The notes under the pieces were generated by a model that worked only from the letters and a program-made list of their open reading frames with translations, was not told the origin of the DNA and made no database searches. 36,764 nucleotides of DNA from Chloroflexota bacterium (lineage in GTDB: Bacteria; Chloroflexota; Dehalococcoidia; Lucifugimonadales; UBA3495): positions 1-36,764 of the forward strand of contig JAPOQH010000031.1 of the NCBI GenBank assembly GCA_026710825.1, written 5' to 3'. Position numbers and translations under genes: made by a program. This document shows positions 15,570-22,970 of this stretch, piece by piece (the stretch's first letter is position 1; each line of letters opens with the position of its first letter).

Positions 15570-16097
15570 TCAGGGGTTGATGACGCCGGTGCGGTTCTGG
15601 ACGATGAAGGTCTCGCGGCGCTCGAGGTAGTCGGACACCAGATTGATCAAGGCCTGTGGGCGGTCGGCGGCGACGTTGTGGCCGGCGGCGTACACGAAGG
15701 CAATGTTGCAGTTGGGGATGCGCTCGCGGTAGGTGGCGGCAGCATCGGGTTGAACCGATTTGTCATCGCGTCCGAACACCACCAGGGTCGGACACGGCAC
15801 GTCGGGCAGGCGGTTTTCAAGCGACGCGCCGTCGCCGTCTGGATCGCCTGACGTGGGCCGGATTGCGGTAGGCGAGACGAGGACGAGGACTTCGACGCTC
15901 TTGGGGTCATCGAGGGCGTGCTGCAATGCAGCGTTGGCGCCATCGGACAGGCCGACCAGCGCGTAGCGGTCTGATGCAACGTCGGTGATTGACGCCGCGA
16001 TGCGCCAACTGCTCGACAGGCCATCCCGCAGCGGCTGGGATTGACCGTCTGATCCTTCCAGGATCACCACGGTGCCGGTGGATTCTGCGGTTGTCAC
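15570..16097 (-). CDS. Short alpha/beta hydrolase
   Basis: A 175-residue alpha/beta hydrolase. The nucleophile elbow is GLSDG (S50 region: YALVGLSDGANAAL), with the acid in VVFGRDDKSVQPD and the histidine in YAAGHNVAADRP. At 175 residues it is short for the family (usually 250 or more): the N-terminal strands and oxyanion segment are reduced and no lid domain is present. It may be a minimal esterase or an inactive remnant, although the triad is intact. The start lies 3 bases after the monooxygenase stop codon, so translation is coupled to it. Confidence 0.78.
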   Translation of the reverse strand: MTTAESTGTVVILEGSDGQSQPLRDGLSSSWRIAASITDVASDRYALVGLSDGANAALQHALDDPKSVEVLVLVSPTAIRPTSGDPDGDGASLENRLPDVPCPTLVVFGRDDKSVQPDAAATYRERIPNCNIAFVYAAGHNVAADRPQALINLVSDYLERRETFIVQNRTGVINP

Positions 16098-16100
16098 GGA

Positions 16101-17204
16101 TCAGAGCTCCTTGAGACGGGGGAGGACCTCGCGTCCGAACAGGTCGATTTCCTGCATGACGTCGGCGTGGGTGAGGCTGGGCTGCTGGAAGAACAGGTCG
16201 ACGACGCCGAACCCAGAGCGGTCGTGGAAGGCTTTGATCTCGTTGAACACCTTGTCGGGTCCGCCGACGAAGGTGAGGCCGGGCGCGCCGCCCACGATGT
16301 CGCCGCTGGCGCTGCCGGCGAAGACGTTGCGATAGTCCACATCCTGGCCGGCTCGCGTGGCCTGGATGACCTGGGAGACGGAGGAACGCAGGGCCATCCC
16401 GGGAGCGCGGCCCCGGTCGGTCTGGCGGTCGAACCACTCCTGGGCCTGCGCGTCGGTTTCGGCGAGGTAGATGCTGCCGCGATACACCATCTGGTCGGGC
16501 TCGGGCTGCCAGCCGTTGTCGTCGCACCAGGAGACGTATTTGTCGGTGATTGGGCCGGTGGCATCCACCGGTATGAATGACACGCCCAGGCCGAGTTGAT
16601 GCTCGGCGGCGTAAAGGACGGCGTCGTCGCTGCGGGTGGCGACCAGCGCGGCCGGGAAGGGTTGCTGGACAGGGCGGGGCCAAACGGCGACCGTACGGTA
16701 CTGGTAGTACTGGCCCTCCCAGGCGAAGGGTTCGGGCTCGGTCATGGCCTTCAGGATGAGGTCCATTCCCTCGAGCATGCGGCCGCGCCCCTCGGCGGGA
16801 TTGACGCCGTAGACCTGGTCCTCGTTGGGGGTGCCGCGCAGGAATCCCATGACGAGGCGGCCGTTGGTGAGGTTGTCCAGCAGGGCGAGTTCCTCGGCGG
16901 CGCGGACGGGGTTGTTCAGCGGCATGAGGGGGCCGAGCATGGCGATCTTGACGGTTTTGCAGCGTTCGGCGACGGCAGCGGCCATGACGGCCGGCGTGCC
17001 GGTGGCGATGCGTCCGGAGTAGTGGTGCTCGGAGAAGCTGACCCACTCGAAGCCCATCTCCTCGGCGAACTCGCACTCCTCCATGCCGTCCTGGTAGCTC
17101 TGCACCGAGGTTTCGGGATCGCTGTAGCTGGGCGGAGTGGGCCAGGTGGGCGGGAAATCGCGGCGATGAGCGTAGCCCATCGCGCCCAGATAAGATGCTT
17201 TCAT
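16101..17204 (-). CDS. LLM-class flavin-dependent monooxygenase
   Basis: A 367-residue luciferase-like (bacterial luciferase family, TIM barrel) monooxygenase. Typical elements are the N-terminal EEMGFEWVSFSEHHYSG, the GTPAVMAAAVAERC strand, LALLDNLTNGRLVMGFLRG, and the long central segment with YPR-type aromatic residues around QYYQYRTVAVWPRPVQQPFP. Such enzymes use FMNH2 from a separate reductase, and oxidise sulfonates, alkanes, ketones or heterocycles; the substrate cannot be inferred. AGGAG lies ten bases before the ATG. It is the middle gene of an operon: PaREP1-like protein upstream (27 bases) and alpha/beta hydrolase downstream (3 bases). Confidence 0.92.
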   Translation of the reverse strand: MKASYLGAMGYAHRRDFPPTWPTPPSYSDPETSVQSYQDGMEECEFAEEMGFEWVSFSEHHYSGRIATGTPAVMAAAVAERCKTVKIAMLGPLMPLNNPVRAAEELALLDNLTNGRLVMGFLRGTPNEDQVYGVNPAEGRGRMLEGMDLILKAMTEPEPFAWEGQYYQYRTVAVWPRPVQQPFPAALVATRSDDAVLYAAEHQLGLGVSFIPVDATGPITDKYVSWCDDNGWQPEPDQMVYRGSIYLAETDAQAQEWFDRQTDRGRAPGMALRSSVSQVIQATRAGQDVDYRNVFAGSASGDIVGGAPGLTFVGGPDKVFNEIKAFHDRSGFGVVDLFFQQPSLTHADVMQEIDLFGREVLPRLKEL

Positions 17205-17231
17205 GGTGTGGATGCTCCTGCCGGTCCGCGC

Positions 17232-17582
17232 TCAGGCAAACGGCTCCAGTCTGTCCAGCAAACGCTGCACGTCGGCGAGGCCGGCAGCCACGTTGTCGGC
17301 ATTGTTCCAATTTTCGTAGAAATTTACGTGCAGGTCACCGGCAACGGCGAACAATCGACGGATTTCATCATCGCCGGTTTCGGACACCAGTTGAGCAATA
17401 GCGTTATACAACGACGCGTGGCTCCGGTGTGCCCATCCGCGCCGCTCTGCGACGGATTTGACCATCTGGGCGGCAGCTCCCCAGCCTTTTTCGGATGCTT
17501 GCCGCACATCGCCGGCGGCAAGTTCGCTCTCTGCCTGGGCGAGTAAACTTCGGCTAGCCTCTTTGTAGGTTTGGGTTACCAT
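17232..17582 (-). CDS. PaREP1 family small protein
   Basis: A 116-residue helical protein. ELAAGDVRQASEKGWGAAAQ followed by MVKSVAERRGWAHRSH is the clear signature of the PaREP1 (HEPN-like) family, first described from archaea. A conserved GDLHVNFYENW region near 83-93 follows. The classical R-x4-6-H RNase motif is not evident, so nuclease activity is doubtful. It leads the operon with the LLM monooxygenase and alpha/beta hydrolase. Ribosome site AAGAGA is weak. The function is unknown. Confidence 0.8.
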   Translation of the reverse strand: MVTQTYKEASRSLLAQAESELAAGDVRQASEKGWGAAAQMVKSVAERRGWAHRSHASLYNAIAQLVSETGDDEIRRLFAVAGDLHVNFYENWNNADNVAAGLADVQRLLDRLEPFA

Positions 17583-17613
17583 TTACTGTCTCTTGACTTC
17601 ACTCTAACGATGA

Positions 17614-17859
17614 TTGCGGCGGAGGGCATGGCACTGTGTACCAACGGGTGCGTATTGCGATGGTATAGAGGCCCGATGGGAGTGTCAACGGGCGCGTGTC
17701 CCCGATGTCTCCGAGGTGTTGTGGCACGTAACACTGCGCCCTGTGGTAGTGCACGGGACGCGCGGCGCGCCGCTCATCGGCATGGGCCTGTTGAACGGCA
17801 ACGGTCTTACCGTTGATTCGTGGGAAGGCGGCGACGTGGTTATAGAGGAAAGCCCATAG
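17614..17859 (+). pseudogene. C-terminal remnant of a clan AA aspartic protease
   Basis: The last 45 residues (PVVVHGTRGAPLIGMGLLNG, then NGLTVDSWEGGDVVIE) match the end of small retropepsin-like clan AA proteases, which read roughly VVVHAxGxxPLxGMxLLxGxxLTxDVxxGGxVxIE. The N-terminal half, with the catalytic D-T-G and the strands before it, is missing or garbled in all frames. I therefore call it a degenerate fragment. It is followed after 27 bases by a strong terminator, as if once part of a functional gene. It lies in the divergent gap in front of the PaREP1 operon. Confidence 0.55.
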
Positions 17860-17886
17860 CCCGATCGCGATCGATTTAAAATACGA

Positions 17887-17917
17887 AGCGCCCCTCTGGT
17901 TTGAGGGGCGCTCTTTT
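17887..17917 (+). terminator. Rho-independent terminator
   Basis: agcgcccctc (17887-17896) pairs with gaggggcgct (17903-17912) over loop tggttt, followed by ctttt. It lies between the protease remnant (plus) and the convergently transcribed cupin gene (minus), and may serve both. Confidence 0.8.
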
Positions 17918-17938
17918 ATAAGTACCACGCAGGGGCGG

Positions 17939-18523
17939 TTAGCGGTCCATCACCACCATGGTGCCTTCGTCGGGGTTGTACTGGTAGCGGGTGATGCGGT
18001 CCAGCTTCTGGGACTCGAGGCGAACCACCACGGCGCGGCCGTCGGCGCGGCCCTCGGTGACGTTCAGGGTGTTGTGGATTTCGCCGGGCAGGAAGAAAGC
18101 AACCTTGCTTTCCTTCTGCGTGAAGTCGCCGGTCTCCTGGAGTTGTATGGAGTCAACGCCCTCGCCGGGGTAGAACCAGCGCCACTTGGTCTGCTTGATG
18201 GCGCCATCGTATACGCCGTAGACGACCCAGGCGTTGCCGTGGTCGTGGGGCAGGTTGTCCTGTTCGGGCTTCTGCACAGAGGCCATCAGCCAGAATCCGC
18301 CGCCGGGGTGTCCGTAGTCCTCGTCCAGGTGGAGGTCATAGCGTCCGAAGCCACCCTCGTCGGGGAGTTCGAGGCGCTCTTCCAGCCAGCCGGGGGTCTT
18401 CAGCAGAAGCTCCATGCGTTCCGCCACGCCCGAGGCCTGGGCGAGGGGGTCCTCCGTGGAGTCGAAAATATCCCGCACGTCGTCGATGAATGCGTCCACC
18501 GAATAGGCCGTGGTCTGAGTCAT
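17939..18523 (-). CDS. Cupin-fold protein
   Basis: A 194-residue protein with a cupin domain. The first cupin motif reads LPHDHGNAWVVYGVYDG (HxH at about 92-94 with downstream E/Y positions), and the second reads LPGEIHNTLNV. The histidines suggest a bound Fe or another divalent metal; the arrangement resembles cysteine-dioxygenase-type or sensor cupins. A helical N-terminal region of about 60 residues precedes the barrel. Enzyme activity cannot be decided. The ATG at 18523 has GGAGG about eight bases upstream. It appears monocistronic. Confidence 0.8.
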   Translation of the reverse strand: MTQTTAYSVDAFIDDVRDIFDSTEDPLAQASGVAERMELLLKTPGWLEERLELPDEGGFGRYDLHLDEDYGHPGGGFWLMASVQKPEQDNLPHDHGNAWVVYGVYDGAIKQTKWRWFYPGEGVDSIQLQETGDFTQKESKVAFFLPGEIHNTLNVTEGRADGRAVVVRLESQKLDRITRYQYNPDEGTMVVMDR

Positions 18524-18702
18524 GTTGGTCCTCCAGGTAATCCGAATATTTTATTATCTTTATTTTGATGGGTGATAACGGGTGTGTCAACATTCCGCTG
18601 CTCTCGGCAACTATTCCGGTTTGGAGCGACGGCCGCAAAACAAAATGGGGGTTTTCTGGATGGTTGCCGTTTGCTGGTTAGCCGCGTTACTGATTTAGAC
18701 GG

Positions 18703-19299
18703 CTACCGGGAGGTCGTGTGGTGCGGTTTTCGGGGCCAGGGCGTCCACTCCAGGGCTATTTGGTTCTGGCCGTCCAGAATGGCAAGCGCTCGGTCGCGAG
18801 ATATCCTCGACCCTCCGGAGCGGTGGTATTCGTCGGAGCGGAATTCCCTGGTAATCCGTCCGTCGCCTCGGCGTGGCAGGGACAGGGATTCTCGGAACCC
18901 CACGGTCACGACACAATCCAACAGTTCCGTGAAATCCTGGAACGCTCCTTCCGGCATTTCGTCGCAGGCATCGCACCCGCAGGACGGGTACCACTCGGTG
19001 AACCAGCGACCCGCCCGAACGGCAAGTCCGGGGAAGTCCGTGAAAGCGATGATGATTGGCGCGCCAAAATCCTGGAGCGGCGTCAACTTGATTGTAGGCC
19101 TGGAAAGCGGGAATCGTTCCAGGTAGGGGTCCATATTTTCGCCTTCAACCCGATCGACGTCATAATCGCGCTGCAATCGCGCCACGGTCGCCAGCGCCCA
19201 GTCGTGCAGCGGCCCGAACCGTTCCGGCTCAGTCACGCGCGAATATGCCTCTTCGGGAGGTCCATCGCCGCTCCAGTCCCAGTTGAATCGTCCCACCAT
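18703..19299 (-). CDS. DUF6226-like protein
   Basis: A 198-residue soluble protein. PPEEAYSRVTEPERFGPLHD near the start, and the cysteine motif YPSCGCDACDE near residues 104-114, resemble the DUF6226 family known from actinobacteria. The three cysteines in CGCDAC could bind a metal, but no activity is known. It ends 179 bases before the cupin start on the same strand and starts close to the amidohydrolase promoter region on the opposite strand. Confidence 0.65.
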   Translation of the reverse strand: MVGRFNWDWSGDGPPEEAYSRVTEPERFGPLHDWALATVARLQRDYDVDRVEGENMDPYLERFPLSRPTIKLTPLQDFGAPIIIAFTDFPGLAVRAGRWFTEWYPSCGCDACDEMPEGAFQDFTELLDCVVTVGFRESLSLPRRGDGRITREFRSDEYHRSGGSRISRDRALAILDGQNQIALEWTPWPRKPHHTTSR

Positions 19300-19448
19300 C
19301 GCCGCCTCCGGTTTATCCGCTGGTGTTCATTTCGATTGTACAGCAGGGCCGGACAGGCTCATGGCGAACCGTGGTTGGGCGGCGCCTGTGCTATGATTGG
19401 CCCGTTCCCCACCAACGTCGCCGAACCTCGTGCTCAGGAGGTGCGATC
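19300..19448. promoter_or_regulatory. Divergent promoter region with TATGAT at 19392
   Basis: This gap separates the DUF6226-like gene (minus) from the amidohydrolase (plus). TATGAT at 19392-19397 is a candidate -10 box on the plus strand, and AGGAGGT at 19436-19442 is the amidohydrolase ribosome site, six bases before its ATG. No -35 is convincing. Confidence 0.4.
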
Positions 19449-20465
19449 ATGCCGCCACGTGGCAACGAATGGCTGGCCCTAACCGCCGAACCAACCCTGG
19501 AACCCGACCTGCCCATCTGCGACCCACACCATCATTTCTGGGTGCAGCGTCCCGAACCAGTTGACTACCAACAATACCTGCTGCCCGACCTGGTGGCCGA
19601 TATCACCAGCGGCCACAACGTGCGCTCCACCGTGTTCATCGAGGCGCGGTCCGAGTACCGCACCGACGGGCCGGAGGAGATGCGCTCCGTTGGCGAGGTG
19701 GAGTTCATCCAGAGCATTGCCGACGACAGCGCCAGCGGACGCTACGGCGATGCTCGCGCTGCCGCCGCCATCATTGGCCGCGCCGACCTGAAGCTGGGCG
19801 ACGCCGTGCGGCCCGTGCTGGAGGCGTTGCAGGCCGCCAGCCCGAACCGGTTCCGGGGCATACGTCACTCAGTGGGATGGGACCCGCATCCGGAGGTCGA
19901 AAACCGCGAGGTTGAGGGCTGTTTGCAACGGGATGACTACATGGCCGGCGCACGAGCCCTGCAGGACATGGGGCTGATTCTCGAGACCACCGTGTTCTTC
20001 CCGCAGTTGCCCGACCTGGCCGACTTCGCCCGGCGCATCCCCGACCTTCCCATCGTGCTGAACCACATCGGCGGGATGATGCGCACGGGGCCCTACGCCA
20101 ACCGGGACGACGAAGTGATCCCGCAGTGGCGCAGCGGCATCGAGGCGGTGGCGGCGTGCCCCAACGTGATCATGAAGCTGGGCGGCATCGGCATGCCTCG
20201 CATCGGCTACGACTGGCACGAGCGGGAGACGCCCATTGGGTCGGAGGAACTGGCCGATTCGGTGGGCGACTGGATGCGGCACTGCCTGGACTCGTTCGGT
20301 CCCGACCGCTGCATGTTCGAGAGCAACTTCCCGGTGGACAAGGTGTCGTTCTCGTACAACGTGATGTACAACGCCTTCAAGCGGATGTCGGAGGGTTACT
20401 CGGCGTCCGAGCGGGCGGCGGCTTTTCACGACACGGCGGTGCGCGTGTACCGGATTGAGACGTAG
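19449..20465 (+). CDS. Metal-dependent amidohydrolase (Amidohydro_2 family)
   Basis: A 338-residue TIM-barrel hydrolase of the amidohydrolase-2 type, related to 4-sulfomuconolactone and 2-pyrone-4,6-dicarboxylate hydrolases. The metal motif HxH lies in ICDPHHHFW (residues 25-33), a histidine in VLNHIGGM and the C-terminal aspartate in FESNFPVDK. An alternative upstream start at 19323 is rejected because AGGAGGT stands directly before 19449 and the upstream part has no family similarity. In aromatic catabolism such enzymes open lactone rings after dioxygenation. It is followed by two hairpin repeats and the epoxide hydrolase gene on the same strand. Confidence 0.92.
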   Translation: MPPRGNEWLALTAEPTLEPDLPICDPHHHFWVQRPEPVDYQQYLLPDLVADITSGHNVRSTVFIEARSEYRTDGPEEMRSVGEVEFIQSIADDSASGRYGDARAAAAIIGRADLKLGDAVRPVLEALQAASPNRFRGIRHSVGWDPHPEVENREVEGCLQRDDYMAGARALQDMGLILETTVFFPQLPDLADFARRIPDLPIVLNHIGGMMRTGPYANRDDEVIPQWRSGIEAVAACPNVIMKLGGIGMPRIGYDWHERETPIGSEELADSVGDWMRHCLDSFGPDRCMFESNFPVDKVSFSYNVMYNAFKRMSEGYSASERAAAFHDTAVRVYRIET

Positions 20466-20497
20466 GGACGTTTGCGCCGTACGGCAGGGCGAATAGC

Positions 20498-20525
20498 GTA
20501 GGGGCGAATGACTATTCGCCCCTAC
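20498..20525. repeat. Palindromic intergenic repeat, full-length copy
   Basis: gtaggggcgaatga followed by ctattcgcccctac: all 28 bases of the family consensus, with one mismatch pair in the core (aatgactatt). It lies 33 bases after the amidohydrolase stop codon. Confidence 0.9.
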
Positions 20526-20541
20526 GCCGCCGCGATTACCA

Positions 20542-20564
20542 CATGGTTCGACAGGCTCACCATG
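20542..20564. repeat. TTCGAC hairpin repeat, copy C
   Basis: catggt (20542-20547) pairs with accatg (20559-20564) around tcgacaggctc. It is the same family as 5440 and 7141, and here it follows directly after a copy of the main palindrome. Confidence 0.7.
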
Positions 20565-20614
20565 AGCGGCGCGACACGCAATGACTTTTGACGCACAACG
20601 GATACGGAGGAGCG

Positions 20615-21763
20615 ATGGAGCCCTTTGAGATAGCAATCAGCGACGAGGTGCTGGCCGACCTGCGGCAGCGACTCAGCCTGACCCGGTGGCCCGACGAAAT
20701 GCCGGGCGTGGGCTGGGACTACGGGTCCAACCTCGATTACATCAAGGAGCTTTGCGAGTACTGGCGCACCGATTTCGACTGGCGGGCGCAGGAGAAGAAG
20801 CTCAACGCGTTCCACCACTACAAATCGGAGGTGGACGGGCTCAGCGTCCACTTCATCCATGAGAAGGGGACGGGTCCGAATCCCATGCCGCTGGTGATCA
20901 CCCACGGCTGGCCGAGCACGTTCTTCGAGATGACCAAGATCATCCCGCTGCTGGCCGATCCGGGCGGACACGGCGGTGATCCGGCAGACTCGTTTGACGT
21001 GGTTGCGCCCTCGCTGCCGGGCTTCGGGTTCTCGCAGGCGTCGCAGGAACCGGGAATGCAGGTGCAGAAGGTGGCCGACCTGTGGTCCAAGCTGATGACC
21101 GAGAACCTGGGGTATCCCAAGTTCGCGGCGCAGGGGGGCGACATAGGCGCTGGCGTCACGTCGCGTCTCGGCTACGCTCACTCGGACAAGATGATCGGCG
21201 TGCATCTGACGTCGATCACGCGGCCGACGCCATACCTGGGGGCCGGATCGCGTCCGCTAACGGAGGCGGAGCAGGCGCACTCGGACCAGCGCGAACGCTG
21301 GCAGCAGTCCGAGGGCGGATACAGCCACATCCAGGGCACCAAACCGCAGACGCTGTCATACGGGCTCAACGACTCGCCGGCCGGCCTGGCGGCGTGGATC
21401 GTGGAGAAGTACCGGACGTGGAGCGACTGCAACGGCGACGTGGAGAGCGCCTACACCAAGGACGAATTGCTGACGACGGTGACCATCTACTGGGTCACGC
21501 AGACCATCGGGTCGTCAGTGCGGATGTACAAGGAGAACCAGAGTTCCGTGTGGGAAATGGCGCAGGACGAAAAGGTGCCCACGCCGGCGGGCATGGCCAT
21601 GTTCCCGCAGGAGATCGCCAAGCCGCCGCGCGAGTGGGCGGAGCGGTCCTGGGATGTGCGCCGCTGGGTGCAGATGCCGCGGGGCGGGCACTTTGCCGCG
21701 CTGGAGGAGCCGGAGCTGCTGGCCCACGAGGTGCGGGAGTTCTTCCGGCCGTTCCGCGGATAG
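20615..21763 (+). CDS. Epoxide hydrolase (microsomal-type, EHN domain)
   Basis: A 382-residue alpha/beta hydrolase with the N-terminal epoxide hydrolase domain (PFEIAISDEVLADLRQRL, residues 2-19, then RWPDE). The oxyanion motif is HGWP, the nucleophile is the aspartate in AAQGGDIGAGV, and the base histidine is in RGGHFAALEEPE. The length matches bacterial homologues of microsomal epoxide hydrolase. These enzymes add water to epoxides made by monooxygenases or present in terpenoids. The ATG at 20615 is chosen because GGAGG lies four bases upstream; the start at 20588 is less likely. It converges on the first LigB paralogue with one palindromic repeat in the gap. Confidence 0.93.
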   Translation: MEPFEIAISDEVLADLRQRLSLTRWPDEMPGVGWDYGSNLDYIKELCEYWRTDFDWRAQEKKLNAFHHYKSEVDGLSVHFIHEKGTGPNPMPLVITHGWPSTFFEMTKIIPLLADPGGHGGDPADSFDVVAPSLPGFGFSQASQEPGMQVQKVADLWSKLMTENLGYPKFAAQGGDIGAGVTSRLGYAHSDKMIGVHLTSITRPTPYLGAGSRPLTEAEQAHSDQRERWQQSEGGYSHIQGTKPQTLSYGLNDSPAGLAAWIVEKYRTWSDCNGDVESAYTKDELLTTVTIYWVTQTIGSSVRMYKENQSSVWEMAQDEKVPTPAGMAMFPQEIAKPPREWAERSWDVRRWVQMPRGGHFAALEEPELLAHEVREFFRPFRG

Positions 21764-21787
21764 CGCGTCCTCCGGTTGATTAACGAT

Positions 21788-21815
21788 GTAGGGGCGAATA
21801 ATCATTCGCCCCTAC
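21788..21815. repeat. Palindromic intergenic repeat, aataatcatt core
   Basis: gtaggggcgaataa followed by tcattcgcccctac. It sits centrally in the convergent gap between the epoxide hydrolase and LigB genes, 25 bases from each stop codon. Confidence 0.9.
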
Positions 21816-21840
21816 GCATTGGTCGATTGCGGATGGTTGC

Positions 21841-22887
21841 CTACTTGAACACGGCCAGGCACTTGGTGGAGTTGAAGATGTACGTCTCGTACCAGTCGAC
21901 GATGTCCGCCTTGTAGTCGAGTTCGTCCACGGCTCCGACGAGGCAGGCCCAGTTGAGTAGTTCCTGCTGGCCGGCGTCCTCGATCTGGGCGGTGGATATG
22001 CGTGCCCAGGCCTGGTAGTCGCCGTCCTTCATTTCGGCAAAGCGGGCGCGGTCCGACTCGATGTCGGGGTACAGCCAGTGGTGCTTCTCGGTCAGGAAGG
22101 CGTGGGACCATGACGACGACGCGATGAGCGCGACGCGGTAGGGCGATTCCTTGATGGCCTGCGCGGCCGCTGCGCCAATCTGCATGCAACGCTTGGGCGA
22201 GGGGCCGGGCGGGTCCGGATCCGGCGAGTGCTCGACGCTGCCGCCGCGGTTGCGGATGACGCGGCTGCCGTAGCAGTTCACCAGCATGGGCACGACGGGG
22301 TAGTCGAATCCCTTGCGGTCGTAGTCCAGGTACAGGATGGTGTTCAGGATGGCGTGGCCCAGGCCCGGCTCGTGGAGCGGCTGGTAGGCGTACGCCATGT
22401 CCACGCCGCGGTCGATCATTCCGGTCACCAGGTCGCGAGCACCCTGCTTGTGTCCCCTGTACTTGAAGGTGGTTCCCGCCGGCTCGTCCCATACGTTGCG
22501 GCGCGTGGCGTGCCCTTCTTCGCCAAAGGGTTTGCACTCAAACTCGTCGTAGGCCAGGACGCAGAAGGGCGGGATGATGTCCTCGCGGAAGTTCTCGTAC
22601 TGGTCGTCGCCCCAGATGACCACGAAGTCGGGGTTGAAGGCGTCCAGTTCCTTGCGCAGTTCGCGGAAGCCGGCGACCATGCGCTCGCGCAGTCTCACCG
22701 CGGAGGCATAACCCTCGTCCTCACCGTACTCGATGCGCATGGGTTCCGGCCAGTTGGACGGGTTTTTCATCTCGGCCGGCACCGCGTCGTTGGTGCGCAG
22801 CGTGCGCTTCAAGGATGATTCGCCGTCCTCGTCGGGCCGGATGAGCGACGGCGAGTGGGTCAGCCCCAGTCCCAGGATTTCCGCCAT
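21841..22887 (-). CDS. LigB-type class III extradiol dioxygenase, copy 1
   Basis: A 348-residue member of the LigB (class III, non-heme Fe(II)) ring-cleavage dioxygenase superfamily. Elements are the N-terminal MAEILGLGLTHSPSL with H11 as a likely iron ligand, DFVVIWGDDQYENFRED, and VALIASSSWSHAF with the second-sphere histidine. Protocatechuate 4,5-dioxygenase-like enzymes cleave catecholic rings; distant members such as Memo and other dioxygenases use different substrates. No separate LigA-like small subunit gene is next to it. The ATG at 22887 has GGAGG six bases upstream. It is followed upstream, 83 bases away, by a paralogue of identical length. Confidence 0.9.
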   Translation of the reverse strand: MAEILGLGLTHSPSLIRPDEDGESSLKRTLRTNDAVPAEMKNPSNWPEPMRIEYGEDEGYASAVRLRERMVAGFRELRKELDAFNPDFVVIWGDDQYENFREDIIPPFCVLAYDEFECKPFGEEGHATRRNVWDEPAGTTFKYRGHKQGARDLVTGMIDRGVDMAYAYQPLHEPGLGHAILNTILYLDYDRKGFDYPVVPMLVNCYGSRVIRNRGGSVEHSPDPDPPGPSPKRCMQIGAAAAQAIKESPYRVALIASSSWSHAFLTEKHHWLYPDIESDRARFAEMKDGDYQAWARISTAQIEDAGQQELLNWACLVGAVDELDYKADIVDWYETYIFNSTKCLAVFK

Positions 22888-22920
22888 GATTGGCCTCCTT
22901 CTTTCTGCAAATGTCGTGGG

Positions 22921-22946
22921 AGGGGCGAATAATCATTCGCCCATAC
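22921..22946. repeat. Palindromic intergenic repeat between LigB paralogues
   Basis: aggggcgaataatcattcgc followed by ccatac, with one mismatch in the right arm. It lies 25 bases beyond the stop codon of LigB copy 2. Confidence 0.85.
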
Positions 22947-22970
22947 AGGTACAACCCGTTCAGGCCCCTT

